64,000 nucleotides of DNA from UBA2040 sp002384725 (GCA_963926475.1 CAWUXE010000011.1:38556-102555), one strand, 5' to 3'; shown: positions 35,577-44,831, numbered from the stretch's first letter. Notes: a model not told the origin generated them from the letters alone. Program-made: numbers and translations.

Positions 35577-35735
35577 CACCAAAACCTTAAAGGCTCGAAC
35601 ATGCACAAAGTTGAATCCAGCCTGTCCGCCGGAGCGTTAGCATAGGAGGACGGGATCACCAAAATCTTAAGGGTTCGAACACTTCCGAAGTTGGGACCAG
35701 CCTATCCGGCTGAATGAAGAGTAGGAGCAAGGGAT
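35577..35735. repeat. two imperfect tandem copies of an about 80-base unit downstream of tRNA-Lys
   Basis: Unit one (35577-35656) and unit two (35657-35735) both begin CACCAAAA(C/T)CTTAA, continue GG(C/T)TCGAAC, AAGTTG, CCAGCCT(G/A)TCCG and TAGGAG, and end GGGAT. The junctions GGGATCACCAAAA resemble the tRNA 3-prime end GGGATCACAAAA. No protein is encoded. The rest of 35536-35825 holds only two terminators. Confidence 0.65.
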
Positions 35736-35772
35736 AACAAAGTAAGGTTTAAATTATTCGGTAACACGAAAA

Positions 35773-35807
35773 AAAAATCCCGTTTCGGCGAATCAAAACG
35801 GGATTTT
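35773..35807. terminator. bidirectional hairpin terminator
   Basis: AAAATCCCGTTT pairs with AAACGGGATTTT over a ten-base loop, 18 bases past the stop of the minus-strand TonB-C gene, which it most likely serves. Confidence 0.8.
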
Positions 35808-35825
35808 CAATAATTTTATTTTGAC

Positions 35826-36212
35826 TCACAATTCAAATCGAACAGGTAAGGTCATTGATGTTTTTACATTTTTACCACTTGCATTTTGACCAGGATTCCA
35901 AGCCGGCATTTCAGAAACAACTCTCAAAGCTTCGGTAACCAATGAAGGATAACCACCACGACGAGCAATTTGTCTAGAAATACTGCCGTCTTCATTGATT
36001 ACGAATTCTACAAAAATCGTTTCCGCTATTTTATTCTCCAAAGCATCAGCTGGATAATTTAGGTTCTCTTTCAAATAAGCGTACATCGCTTCTTGTCCGC
36101 CAATAAACTCCGGTTGAACGGAAGGATTATAGTCCACATCTTCTTGCATTTGCGCAAAAGCAGGGGCAGTGAACAAAAGTGTCAAAATGCTTAAAAAGAT
36201 TAATTTTTTCAT
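35826..36212 (-). CDS. secreted TonB C-terminal-domain protein
   Basis: A 128-residue protein from ATG 36212 with a signal peptide (FLSILTLLFTAPAFAQ). The mature part is essentially one TonB C-terminal domain: PEFIGGQEAMYAYLKENLNYP, then ETIFVEFVINEDGSIS and MPAWNPGQNASGKNVKTSMTLPVRFEL. It lacks a transmembrane anchor and proline-rich arm, so it is not a classical energy transducer; many Bacteroidota encode such free domains, of uncertain role. It has its own terminator. An in-frame ATG at 36278 adds a second hydrophobic stretch and is less likely. Confidence 0.85.
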   Translation of the reverse strand: MKKLIFLSILTLLFTAPAFAQMQEDVDYNPSVQPEFIGGQEAMYAYLKENLNYPADALENKIAETIFVEFVINEDGSISRQIARRGGYPSLVTEALRVVSEMPAWNPGQNASGKNVKTSMTLPVRFEL

Positions 36213-36402
36213 AATATGATTAATTTTAATGATACAATTTACGTAAAATAGAATGATTTCCTGTAATATAAACGTCATATTGAGTGAAGGGTTGCTCTTT
36301 GCATTTGAACAGTAAGTTTGACTGCAAAAAAAACAAATCAGGAGTACCTAAAACTATGCCTTTTGAAAAAACGATTCGAATTATTGAAAAAGATAACTAA
36401 TT

Positions 36403-37377
36403 CTAAAATCCCGCTTTCTGTCTTTCCAATCTCGGTTGCTCATCCATTCGAATTGTTAAAACACGCATGTATTGTGCAATTCTACTCTTAGGCTTCATGC
36501 TGAATACTTTTTCGGCGAATTGCATGGCTTGCTGCAAGTTTCCGGACATTTCGCTTACTACAGCCAAGTTGTAAGCGCTGCGATAAGCTTCTCTTCTTTT
36601 TCCAGTTTCACCCGTACGCCACATGTTTTCAGCTGCAGTCCAATTGTTTGCTCTGGCCAAATTTGAAGCTGCTCTTAAATTTTTTGACCCACTATGATAA
36701 ATATCTCGTTTTTCGAAGGTGGTGTATGGGACTATCATTCTGCCGTATTCGTAACCGGTTTCATATGCTCTTCTTTCAACGATGTTGGTTCCTTGCAATA
36801 CTAACGTACCACCACCGCCACCGGCTAGGTAACGCATCATTTGTTCATCGACGATAACTTTATTGATATTGTCATATACTCTATAATAGGCGCGAACTGT
36901 TGCAGAACCTTGGTTCGGTGTGTTCGGTAAATTAACACCACCTATAGTTCCAGCTTGATCTGAATCGAAGAATTCACAAGCCACAATCATGTCGCTCCCG
37001 TTTGCAATGCACAAAGAATCAATTACGGCCCAAGTTAAAGCTGGAGGTGTATTTATTATCGTATTTGTTTTCATGTCAACGATTCCGCCAACGGGAAGTA
37101 AGCGATCTCCTTGTGTTAATGCAAACTGCATACCGTTTAAAGCAGCTTTCGCTCCCAATCGATCTGCCATGATGGATTCACCAGAAATTAAGCCTTCTAG
37201 CACACTTCCAACCGTTGTAGCTCCTTTTGCAGGAATCGTTCTGTTGACCAAAGTTACTCGTTTTATCTCTGGCCGAAGTTCTATAACTGCTGGGTGTTCT
37301 ACCTTTATTCCAACGGTTTTGTACGTGGAACAAGATCCAAGTATCAGAGTAATAATCAACAGTATAGATAATTTCAT
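36403..37377 (-). CDS. DUF6340 family lipoprotein
   Basis: A 324-residue protein with lipobox (IITLILGSCSTYK, Cys16). The N-terminal 200 residues are a predicted alpha/beta domain (KRVTLVNRTIP, GSDMIVACEFFDSDQ, ATVRAYYRVYD), and the C-terminal 100 residues contain TPR-like helices (ASNLARANNWTAAENMWRTG, AYNLAVVSEMSGNLQQAMQFAEKVF). This is the layout I associate with Bacteroidota DUF6340. It may scaffold envelope complexes, but no function is established. The MscS gene upstream is separated by a strong terminator, so it is transcribed alone. Confidence 0.75.
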   Translation of the reverse strand: MKLSILLIITLILGSCSTYKTVGIKVEHPAVIELRPEIKRVTLVNRTIPAKGATTVGSVLEGLISGESIMADRLGAKAALNGMQFALTQGDRLLPVGGIVDMKTNTIINTPPALTWAVIDSLCIANGSDMIVACEFFDSDQAGTIGGVNLPNTPNQGSATVRAYYRVYDNINKVIVDEQMMRYLAGGGGGTLVLQGTNIVERRAYETGYEYGRMIVPYTTFEKRDIYHSGSKNLRAASNLARANNWTAAENMWRTGETGKRREAYRSAYNLAVVSEMSGNLQQAMQFAEKVFSMKPKSRIAQYMRVLTIRMDEQPRLERQKAGF

Positions 37378-37448
37378 AATTGCTCGATTTACTTATTATT
37401 CGTTTTATAGGCTATAAATGTTTCATTTACAAAATCTGAGCCAAAAAA

Positions 37449-37476
37449 AGAAGGAGTATATCTTTATACTCCTTCT
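37449..37476 (-). terminator. terminator of the mscS gene
   Basis: Perfect 12-base stem AGAAGGAGTATA / TATACTCCTTCT with a four-base loop, followed on the minus strand by T7. Confidence 0.9.
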
Positions 37477-37496
37477 CCTTCATATGTAATAAATTC

Positions 37497-38327
37497 TTAT
37501 GCTTCCTTTTTCAAATGAATATCCATTTGAGGGAAAGGAATGCCAATATTGTTTTTCGCAAATTCTTTGTAAATTTTTTCTTGCATGTCGTAATGAATAC
37601 CCCAATAGTCTGATGTTTTACACCATGGTCGAACAGTAACATTGACACTGGAGTCTTCTAAACTACTTAGTGCAATAAACGGCGCAGGTTCTTCTAGTAC
37701 GCGTGAATCATTGGCAAGAATGGTGCGAATCACCTCTTTTACTTTGTCGTAATCACCACCATAGTTAAACCCGAAAACCAAATCAACTCTTCTAATCTCT
37801 TCTCTTGTATAGTTTACTATGTTTCCATTGGCCAAGGGTCCGTTCGGTAATAACACAGTTCGGTTATCAACCGTTAAAACAATGGTATTGAAAATGTGCA
37901 TTTCTCTAACAATTCCTTTTTCACCTTGTGCCTCTATAAAATCATCAACTTTAAAGGGTTTAAAAAACAAAATCATTACTCCTCCAGCGAGGTTTCCTAA
38001 TGCGCCTGAAAAGGCCATGCCAATTGCCAAACCTGCTGCTCCAAGAAGGGCAATAAATGAAGTCATTTCTATTCCCATTTGACTTGCCGCAACCAATACC
38101 ACTAAAATTTTCAAGGCTGTCGTTGCTACACTCGATAAAAAACTTGAAAGTCCTGGATCCATGTTACTTTTTGACATGGCCTTCTTAATGAACTTCGAGA
38201 GTCTTTTGGACAACCAAAACCCAATAATTAAAATTAAAATTGCTGCTAGGAGTGCACCACCACTCCTAATTAACCATCCATTTATTTCTGTGCTTGTTAT
38301 TCCGGATATACTTTCTATTTTGTCCAT
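37497..38327 (-). CDS. small-conductance mechanosensitive channel (MscS family)
   Basis: A 276-residue homoheptameric channel that releases solutes under hypo-osmotic stress. Three transmembrane helices are visible: SGGALLAAILILIIGFWLS, FLSSVATTALKILVVLVAASQ, and the pore-lining TM3 with GAAGLAIGMAFSGALGNLAGG. The beta domain follows with FKVDDFIEAQGEKGIVREMHIF and VLLPNGPLANGNIVNYT, and then the alpha/beta C-domain. Length and order match E. coli MscS. It has its own terminator. Confidence 0.95.
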   Translation of the reverse strand: MDKIESISGITSTEINGWLIRSGGALLAAILILIIGFWLSKRLSKFIKKAMSKSNMDPGLSSFLSSVATTALKILVVLVAASQMGIEMTSFIALLGAAGLAIGMAFSGALGNLAGGVMILFFKPFKVDDFIEAQGEKGIVREMHIFNTIVLTVDNRTVLLPNGPLANGNIVNYTREEIRRVDLVFGFNYGGDYDKVKEVIRTILANDSRVLEEPAPFIALSSLEDSSVNVTVRPWCKTSDYWGIHYDMQEKIYKEFAKNNIGIPFPQMDIHLKKEA

Positions 38328-38419
38328 CTCTTTTTTTATTATTTTTGGTCTAAATACGTGTTGTTTTTATATAAGTCTGTGAAGATAATTGACTTTTAAA
38401 GACAATTCAATAGAATCAT

Positions 38420-39187
38420 ATGTTTTTTATCTTGTCAAAACTTCTTCTTTGTCTAACAAAACCGTTCATTTGGATTCTTGTACTTTTTGTGGTTGGATAC
38501 TTTTTCAAAAAATGGAAATATGCTAAAAAATCCATCGGACTCTCCTTGATTTTTCTTTTCTTCTTTTCTAATTCAGTCATTCAACTTGAATTTTCTCGAT
38601 TGTGGGAAGTGCAAGGGCAGAAAATTGAAACGCTCGGAACGTATGACTGTGCTTTAGTTTTGACTGGAATGGCCAGTTATAATAATGACTTAAACCGGCT
38701 TGAGTTAAATCAAAAAGGTGACCGCATCTGGCAGGCAATGGATTTGTATCGACGTGGTAAGGTGAAAAAAATTATGATTTCAGGAGATTCAGGTCACCTA
38801 ACCGATAAAGGATTGCATGAAGCGCAGCAACTTGCTGTGGTTGCACAGAGGAGCGGAATTCCAAAAGAAGATCTCATCGTTGAATCGAAATCGCAAAATA
38901 CCTATCAGAACGCCCTTGAATCGGCAAAAATTATTAAATCGAAACATAAGGATTGGAAGAAAATTCTCTTGGTTACCAGTTCCACTCACATGCGTAGATC
39001 ATTGGCTTGCTTTAAAAAACAGGGAATTAATTGCACTCCATTTTCGACGAACTTAGACACCGGCCCAACAAGGGGATATTTCTTTGAACAGTATCTTGTT
39101 CCAAATATTGGCGCTCTTGAGGCCTGGGAAAATATAACAAAAGAGTGGACTGGATTTGTGATGTATAAGTTAATGGGCTATCTATAA
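38420..39187 (+). CDS. YdcF/SanA-family (DUF218) protein
   Basis: A 255-residue membrane-anchored protein. Two N-terminal hydrophobic segments (LLLCLTKPFIWILVLFVVGYFF and SIGLSLIFLFFFSNSVIQ) precede a DUF218 domain with CALVLTGM, ELNQKGDRIWQAMDLYRRGKVKKIMISGD, ESKSQNTYQNALESAKII and the C-terminal LLVTSSTHMRRSLACFKKQGI. This is the ElyC/SanA-type arrangement with the domain in the periplasm, implicated in envelope integrity in enterobacteria. The enzymatic role is unknown. Confidence 0.88.
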   Translation: MFFILSKLLLCLTKPFIWILVLFVVGYFFKKWKYAKKSIGLSLIFLFFFSNSVIQLEFSRLWEVQGQKIETLGTYDCALVLTGMASYNNDLNRLELNQKGDRIWQAMDLYRRGKVKKIMISGDSGHLTDKGLHEAQQLAVVAQRSGIPKEDLIVESKSQNTYQNALESAKIIKSKHKDWKKILLVTSSTHMRRSLACFKKQGINCTPFSTNLDTGPTRGYFFEQYLVPNIGALEAWENITKEWTGFVMYKLMGYL

Positions 39188-39190
39188 CAA

Positions 39191-39700
39191 CTAAAGTACT
39201 ACTTCACACTTTGTGGTGTTTACCCATTTACTCCACGTTTTATTATATCCGTGAATTTCTGTGGTATCGACGCCCATGGTGTTAACGATATTCCCTCCAT
39301 TGTTTGCCCAATTGAAAAGTCCGCCATACAGATTCTTTACATTTGTGAATCCTTTTTTCTTCAATTGTTCTGTGAGTTTCCCACTTCGGTAACCAACCGA
39401 ACAGTAGATGACTATCATGGACGTTTTGTCCTGTTTGTTGATTTTTGTCCAATCTATATTGTCGTAACCCACCCAAACAGCGGCAGACATATGGCTTACT
39501 TGGTATTCCTTTAATTCGCGACTGTCCAAAAAGATGATTTTCCCTTTCTTTTTTTGAATGGCTTGCACCTCGGTCATGGATACAGTTGATGCTTTTTTTC
39601 CAGCCATTTTGGTCGCCATATCTTCAAATCCCTCCGGATTTTGGCCATAAGTGTTAAAGAGCATGGTGAATAAAAATAAAAGAGATAATAAAAGACGCAT
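39191..39700 (-). CDS. secreted rhodanese-domain protein
   Basis: A 169-residue protein with a signal peptide (LLLSLLFLFTMLFNTYGQ). The single rhodanese domain has IIFLDSRELKEYQVSHMSAAVWVG and the active-site Cys in MIVIYCSVGYRSGKL near residue 110, then FTNVKNLYGGLFNWAN. The six-residue active-site loop CSVGYR fits a sulfurtransferase-type loop. Location would be periplasm. Substrate unknown. It converges with the YdcF gene, with stops four bases apart. Confidence 0.87.
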   Translation of the reverse strand: MRLLLSLLFLFTMLFNTYGQNPEGFEDMATKMAGKKASTVSMTEVQAIQKKKGKIIFLDSRELKEYQVSHMSAAVWVGYDNIDWTKINKQDKTSMIVIYCSVGYRSGKLTEQLKKKGFTNVKNLYGGLFNWANNGGNIVNTMGVDTTEIHGYNKTWSKWVNTTKCEVVL

Positions 39701-39759
39701 GCTGTATTTTTTATTTAGGACGTTTTAACTAAGTATTACTTACAGAAATCGCACCAAAA

Positions 39760-40644
39760 TTAATTGATTTGCCATTTTATAATTCTTCGATCATCCGAGG
39801 TGCTAAGAAATTCATTTTCATTCACTAAACAAAGTGAATTAACAGAATGTTTGTGTCCACCCGTTTTATTCTCCAATTTTTGCTTGAAGGTATAGGTGAG
39901 GTCGTCCCATATTTTTATCGATTTATCTCGACTAGCCGAAACAATTGTTTTGCCTTCATCGATTATCAATAAGTCGTATATGGCAAAGTTGTGCGCCGGA
40001 ATGGACTCTAACAATTTCTCAGCTTGCCAATCCCAAATTTTTAGTAAGCCATCCTTTCCTCCAGAAATCAATTTATTTTCGTCTAAATCAGAAAAAACAG
40101 AACAACAAGAACCGTTTTCGTGTCCCGGTAAGGTGACGATTTCATTAAAATGCTGGGTCTCAAAAATTCTGATTTTTTCATCCTGTCCATGAACGACGAT
40201 CAATTTCCCATCCGATTTGGCATTTATTTTCCTGATTTTCCCGCAGTTTAAGGGAAGAAAGAGCACCAATTCTAAACTTTTAGAATTCCAAACAGACAAG
40301 TTGCCATCTGCATCACCACATACGATGAAATCTGTTTTGGGAACTTCTACCAAGGAAAAAAGTGGACTTCGATGTTGCTGGTAAAACTTAACTTCCTGTT
40401 TTGTCGATAAATCCACAATGTGAAGATCGCCAGATGACAATCCAAACCACAGGTGATTATTGTCAGAAACAACAGAATAGGGTGGAGTGGAGCACTTTAC
40501 TGCAAAACTATCCTGTTCGAAGGTGGTTAAATCCCACTGGACAACATACCCATCCGCACTGGCAGAAAATACTTTGTTGTTTCTTTTTTCAAGATCGTAA
40601 ATAGCACCGGAGTGCCCAGATATTTCACCTATTTTAGAGACCAC
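39760..40644 (-). CDS. WD40-repeat beta-propeller protein
   Basis: A 294-residue cytoplasmic protein consisting of six to seven WD40 blades: GHSGAIYDLEK...FSASADGYVVQWDL, DADGNLSVWNS, PGHENGSCCSVFSD...SGGKDGLLKIWDW, PAHNFAIYDLLI...SASRDKSIKIWDD and GGHKHSVNSLCLV...STSDDRRIIKWQI. It starts with GTG overlapping the stop of the phosphosulfolactate-synthase-like gene (TAGTG), so translation is coupled. Propellers of this sort are protein-interaction platforms. With the TPR gene two genes upstream, the operon appears to pair two scaffolds with one enzyme. Confidence 0.85.
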   Translation of the reverse strand: MVSKIGEISGHSGAIYDLEKRNNKVFSASADGYVVQWDLTTFEQDSFAVKCSTPPYSVVSDNNHLWFGLSSGDLHIVDLSTKQEVKFYQQHRSPLFSLVEVPKTDFIVCGDADGNLSVWNSKSLELVLFLPLNCGKIRKINAKSDGKLIVVHGQDEKIRIFETQHFNEIVTLPGHENGSCCSVFSDLDENKLISGGKDGLLKIWDWQAEKLLESIPAHNFAIYDLLIIDEGKTIVSASRDKSIKIWDDLTYTFKQKLENKTGGHKHSVNSLCLVNENEFLSTSDDRRIIKWQIN

Positions 40645-41483
40645 TAATCTTCTGTCTCTTCAACTTCTTCTTCGTCAACGACTTGTTTTAGCCGCTCCGC
40701 ATAATCAGCAGGTAGACTTTCGAAGAATGTATCACCGCGCAATCCAAGACGCAGACACTCCAAAGGAATCATTTCGTTGGGTGCAATGTTTCCAAGATTA
40801 ACGTTCGCCCCAAATAATTTGATGAACCAAACTTGTTGGTTTTTAATGGGTGCTTCCCACATGATATCGTTAGGATTAATCTTCGCGATAATTTTGTTGA
40901 TCAAGAAGGTATGCGCTGTTCCATTTGGTCTAAAAATACCCACTGTTCCAGATTCACGTCCCTCAGCAATTACTTTCCAAGAGCCTGCTTCCAGCTCTGT
41001 ACTCATCATTTTGATCCATTTTGCTGGAGAAATGATAATGCCTGAATCCTTTGAGCCCACTTCAGAAAGTACAGTTCTGTCTTTTGACATTTTGTGTATC
41101 AACTCACATTTTTCATCGTGATCGATAATGATTGAACCATCGGAAATTTCGGCTAGATCTAATTTGTATTTATCAATGAAACGGATGTATTCGTCATACA
41201 TTCCTCGCGCATAGAATATTTCAAATAGCGTTCCACCGAAATAAGGGCGAATGTTTGCTTCTTTGTATAATTTTATTTTTTCCTCCAAGTGCTTCGTTAC
41301 AATCGAGGTTCCAAAACCAAATTTTATTACATCCGTCAAATGTCCATTTGCTTCAATAAAATTTTCTGTTTCACGAAGGCTCAATCCTTTGTCCATCATC
41401 ATTGTAATTCCGGAATTACGAGGTTTTGATTCTCGCTTGGGCATGAAGGGTAATTCGTAATTTATGTGATTGTTATTCATCAA
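40644..41483 (-). CDS. phosphosulfolactate synthase (ComA) family protein
   Basis: A 279-residue TIM-barrel protein of the ComA family. Visible family segments are PRNSGITMMMDKGLSL, VIKFGFGTSIV, RPYFGGTLFEIFYARG, EISDGSIIIDH, VLSEVGSKD, VIAEGRESG and IMWEAPIKNQQVWFIKLFGANVNLGNI. In methanogens ComA joins sulfite to phosphoenolpyruvate for coenzyme M. Bacteroidota lack coenzyme M as far as I know, so a role in sulfonate or sulfonolipid metabolism is a reasonable inference only. The start overlaps the TPR gene by 11 bases; ATG 41444 is a shorter alternative. Confidence 0.85.
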   Translation of the reverse strand: MMNNNHINYELPFMPKRESKPRNSGITMMMDKGLSLRETENFIEANGHLTDVIKFGFGTSIVTKHLEEKIKLYKEANIRPYFGGTLFEIFYARGMYDEYIRFIDKYKLDLAEISDGSIIIDHDEKCELIHKMSKDRTVLSEVGSKDSGIIISPAKWIKMMSTELEAGSWKVIAEGRESGTVGIFRPNGTAHTFLINKIIAKINPNDIMWEAPIKNQQVWFIKLFGANVNLGNIAPNEMIPLECLRLGLRGDTFFESLPADYAERLKQVVDEEEVEETED

Positions 41484-42870
41484 ATAAGTCTGTAAAAGCG
41501 TTAACTGTTTTTAATTCTTCGTTGATTTCAAAAATTTCTTTCGCGGTATTGGAGTCTTCCAGAAAATAAGACCGAAAAGTATAAACGGATTCCGTTTTCT
41601 TTCCTAATTTCCACAATACGTTGACTAATATAATTGTAAAATATCGATTCTCACCGTAATTCTTTTTGAAATCATTTATGAAAGCCAATGCCTCTTGTGG
41701 TTTCGTTTCGAGAATCATGTCCATACAATTGGTCAATGTTTCTACGTCCGATTCATCAATGGAAAGTGCTTTTTTATAGTTCTCTTCTGCAAGAACGTAT
41801 TCTTCTAATTTTTCGTAGGCTCCAGCAAGAACATGATACATGCTTGCATTATCTGGATCCAATTCAATTGCTTTTAAAATGAAGGGCAAAGATTCGAATG
41901 TATTTCCTTCCAAATCTTGTACGATTCCCATTCCCAACCAGGCGTCTGGGAGCATAGGGGCTAATTCCATAGAACGTTGGTAATGCAATTTGGCAAGAGG
42001 AAGTTGTTCCAATTGCTCGTATGCTTCGCCGATATAACACAATGCCACTGGGTCGTCACCATCCAAGCGCATACACTCTTCAAAGCTTTCGACAGCTAGT
42101 TTGTATTTTTCCATGGACAAATAGGCATTTCCTAGATTGAAATGAGCAGGACCAAAATCGGCGTTAATGATCAAACAATAATCATATGCCCAAATGGCTT
42201 GATCGAAATTTTCAACTTTCGAATAGGCGTTTCCTAAATTGTACCAAGATGTATACGAATAGGGGTTTTCATCGATGAAATCGGTGTAACTTTTAATGGC
42301 ACTTTCATGCTCATTCAATTGATCATAGCAATACGCCAATTCATAAATTGCTCCCTCATTTGAAGGATTATGTTTCATGGCTCTTTTCAGAACGTCGATG
42401 GCTTTTTTATAATCGTTGGCATTTTCATGCTCCATTGCCAAGTCTAAGAAAATTTCATCCTTGTCCTCGTCTTCGGCCTTAATCAAAGAAGCTTCAAAGA
42501 ACTTAATAGCTCTTTTGCTATCTTTTAACTGGGAGAAAATGGAGGCTTTGGTCAATAACCATTCGGTTTCTTCACCTATGATTTGCTCAATACCTGCAAG
42601 AACATTCAAAGCATCTTTTAATTTCCCTGTAGCTGAAAGCGCTTGGGCCATTCTTAATTTAAAAATGGGTTCGAAGGAAAATAAAGAGAGCGCATATTCT
42701 GCACAGAACAAGGCTTTGTTGTATTGACCACTGATTAAATAATGGTCTACTATGGCCTCAAGTCGGTCGACATCAAGATATTGCATGTTGCCGCCTTTGA
42801 GGTATTTTTCGAATTTCTCAAGGTCTTTACTAATGTCCCTTTCAAAATTTTCATCTTCATTGTCAAACAT
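41473..42870 (-). CDS. TPR-repeat protein
   Basis: A 465-residue soluble protein with about ten consecutive TPR motifs, for example GAIYELAYCYDQLNEHESAIK, TSWYNLGNAYSKVENFDQAIW, PAHFNLGNAYLSMEKYKLAVE, VALCYIGEAYEQLEQLPLAKL and ASMYHVLAGAYEKLEEYVLAEE. The N-terminus is acidic (DNEDENFERDISKDLEKFEK). There is no signal peptide. It heads a three-gene operon with the ComA-like enzyme and the WD40 protein. Partner unknown. Confidence 0.9.
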   Translation of the reverse strand: MFDNEDENFERDISKDLEKFEKYLKGGNMQYLDVDRLEAIVDHYLISGQYNKALFCAEYALSLFSFEPIFKLRMAQALSATGKLKDALNVLAGIEQIIGEETEWLLTKASIFSQLKDSKRAIKFFEASLIKAEDEDKDEIFLDLAMEHENANDYKKAIDVLKRAMKHNPSNEGAIYELAYCYDQLNEHESAIKSYTDFIDENPYSYTSWYNLGNAYSKVENFDQAIWAYDYCLIINADFGPAHFNLGNAYLSMEKYKLAVESFEECMRLDGDDPVALCYIGEAYEQLEQLPLAKLHYQRSMELAPMLPDAWLGMGIVQDLEGNTFESLPFILKAIELDPDNASMYHVLAGAYEKLEEYVLAEENYKKALSIDESDVETLTNCMDMILETKPQEALAFINDFKKNYGENRYFTIILVNVLWKLGKKTESVYTFRSYFLEDSNTAKEIFEINEELKTVNAFTDLFDE

Positions 42871-42962
42871 ACACGTTTACTTTGCACTTGAAGGTAATCA
42901 ATTTCTGCCCTTGCATCACGACAAGTATAAAAGATTATCAACAGGCGATTGAATATAAAACG

Positions 42963-43001
42963 TAAAATGTGCCCAACTCAGTATGAAGAGAGCACATTTT
43001 A
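42963..43001 (-). terminator. hairpin after typA
   Basis: TAAAATGTGC and GCACATTTTA arms around an AAGAG-containing loop of 19 bases, 12 bases past the typA stop and before the TPR operon. Confidence 0.65.
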
Positions 43002-43012
43002 GTATGAATTAA

Positions 43013-44809
43013 TTATTTATTTGATCTTTTACGATCAGCTTCTTTCAAAAGAATTTTTCGGATTCTTAAACTAGCTGGTGTTACTTCTACGTACTCATCA
43101 CCTTGAATATACTCCAAACATTCTTCCAAAGAGAATAATTTAGGTGGAGCCAAACGAACTTTATCATCTGCACCTGAAGAACGCATGTTTGACATTTTCT
43201 TCATTTTCGTAACGTTGATGTTCAAATCACCAGCACGAGAATTTTCTCCAATTACTTGTCCTTCGTATATTTCTTCATTTGGTCCGATAAAGAATGTTCC
43301 ACGTTCTTGTAAGTTGTTTAAAGAGAAAGGAATAGACTTACCAAGTTCCATGGAAATCAATGATCCATTTTGACGTCCTGGAATTTCACCTTTGTACGGT
43401 TGGTATTCCAAGAAACGGTGTGTCATAATTGCTTCACCTGCCGTTTGTGTCAATAGGTAATTTCTCAATCCGATAATACCTCTTGAAGGAACGTGGAATT
43501 GGATAACCATACGGTTTCCTTTCGGCTCCATATTGGTCATTTCACCTTTTCGTTTCGTCACGGCTTCAACAGCTGTTCCCGAATTGATTTCTGGTAAATC
43601 GATCGTTAATTCTTCAACAGGCTCACATTTAACTCCATCAATTTCTTTGATAATTACCTGTGGTTGACCCACTTGTAACTCATATCCTTCTCGACGCATT
43701 GTTTCAATCAAAACAGATAAGTGCAATACACCTCGTCCAGCAACCAACCATTTGTCGGCTTTGTCAGTAGCAGTAACGCGCATCGCCAAGTTTTTCTCCA
43801 ACTCTTTGTCTAATCGTTCAGAAATGTGGCGAGAAGTTACCTTCTTACCTTCTTTTCCAAAGAAAGGACTGTCGTTGATAGAAAACAACATGTTCATTGT
43901 TGGTTCATCAATGCTGATAGATGGCAATGGCTCAGGATTCTCTGCATCACAAAGAACGTCACCAATTTCAAATCCTTCGATTCCCGTTACAGCACAAATA
44001 TCTCCAGCTTGAACTTCAGAAACTTTCATTCGCTCAATTCCTTCGAACACGTACAATTCCTTGATACGATGTTTTTCTTGGGATCCGTCACGTTTTCCAA
44101 CGATAACTGGCATGTTTTCTTTCAATTCTCCACGGTTCAAACGACCGATTGCGATACGTCCAACATACGCAGAGAAATCCAAAGATGTAATCAGCATTTG
44201 TGTATTTCCTGCTGGAATTGGTTTAGGTGGGAAATAGTTCAAAATTTCATCCAAAAGAGGTGTGATGGTGTCAGTTGGCGTTTTCCAATCTGTCGACATC
44301 CAACCATTTTTCGCTGATCCGTAGATAGTAGCAAAATCCAATTGTTCGTCATTTGCATCCAATTCAAACATCAAATCGAATACTTTTTCATGCACTTCTT
44401 CCGGTGTACAGTTTTCTTTGTCCACTTTGTTGATGACCAATAAAGGTTTCAATCCAAGCGCCAAAGCTTTTCCTAATACGAAACGAGTTTGAGGCATAGG
44501 TCCTTCGAAGGCATCTACCAACAAACAAACTCCATCCGCCATGTTCAATACACGTTCCACCTCACCACCAAAATCGGCGTGACCAGGTGTGTCGATGATA
44601 TTGATTTTCGTGTCTTTATAAACAACAGATACGTTTTTGGAAACGATCGTGATTCCACGTTCACGCTCCAAATCGTTGTTGTCCATAATCAAATCACCAG
44701 TTGGACGTTCTCTTTCGTTTTCCAAACTTCCTGCTTCAATCATACGGTCAACTAATGTCGTTTTTCCGTGATCGACGTGTGCAATAATTGCAATGTTTCT
44801 AATTTCCAT
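43013..44809 (-). CDS. typA: ribosome-associated GTPase TypA/BipA
   Basis: A 598-residue translational GTPase related to EF-G and LepA, needed for ribosome assembly and stress adaptation. G-domain motifs are IIAHVDHGKTTLVDRM (G1), ERGITI (G2), DTPGHADFGGEV (G3) and VINKVDKENC (G4). Domain II follows, and the C-terminal BipA-specific part includes VPSRGIIGLRNYLLTQTAGEAIM, GSLISMELGKSIPFSLNNLQERGTFFIGP (shortened here) and LRIRKILLKEADRKR. Complete. It begins 22 bases after the DEAD-box helicase stop, suggesting co-transcription, and ends at a hairpin. Confidence 0.96.
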   Translation of the reverse strand: MEIRNIAIIAHVDHGKTTLVDRMIEAGSLENERERPTGDLIMDNNDLERERGITIVSKNVSVVYKDTKINIIDTPGHADFGGEVERVLNMADGVCLLVDAFEGPMPQTRFVLGKALALGLKPLLVINKVDKENCTPEEVHEKVFDLMFELDANDEQLDFATIYGSAKNGWMSTDWKTPTDTITPLLDEILNYFPPKPIPAGNTQMLITSLDFSAYVGRIAIGRLNRGELKENMPVIVGKRDGSQEKHRIKELYVFEGIERMKVSEVQAGDICAVTGIEGFEIGDVLCDAENPEPLPSISIDEPTMNMLFSINDSPFFGKEGKKVTSRHISERLDKELEKNLAMRVTATDKADKWLVAGRGVLHLSVLIETMRREGYELQVGQPQVIIKEIDGVKCEPVEELTIDLPEINSGTAVEAVTKRKGEMTNMEPKGNRMVIQFHVPSRGIIGLRNYLLTQTAGEAIMTHRFLEYQPYKGEIPGRQNGSLISMELGKSIPFSLNNLQERGTFFIGPNEEIYEGQVIGENSRAGDLNINVTKMKKMSNMRSSGADDKVRLAPPKLFSLEECLEYIQGDEYVEVTPASLRIRKILLKEADRKRSNK

Positions 44810-44831
44810 TAAATGTTATGCTAAACTGTTT

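Noticed and set aside
43826..44317. 163-codon plus-strand frame inside typA
   Set aside because: It lies wholly antisense to well-conserved TypA coding sequence and has no recognisable protein pattern.
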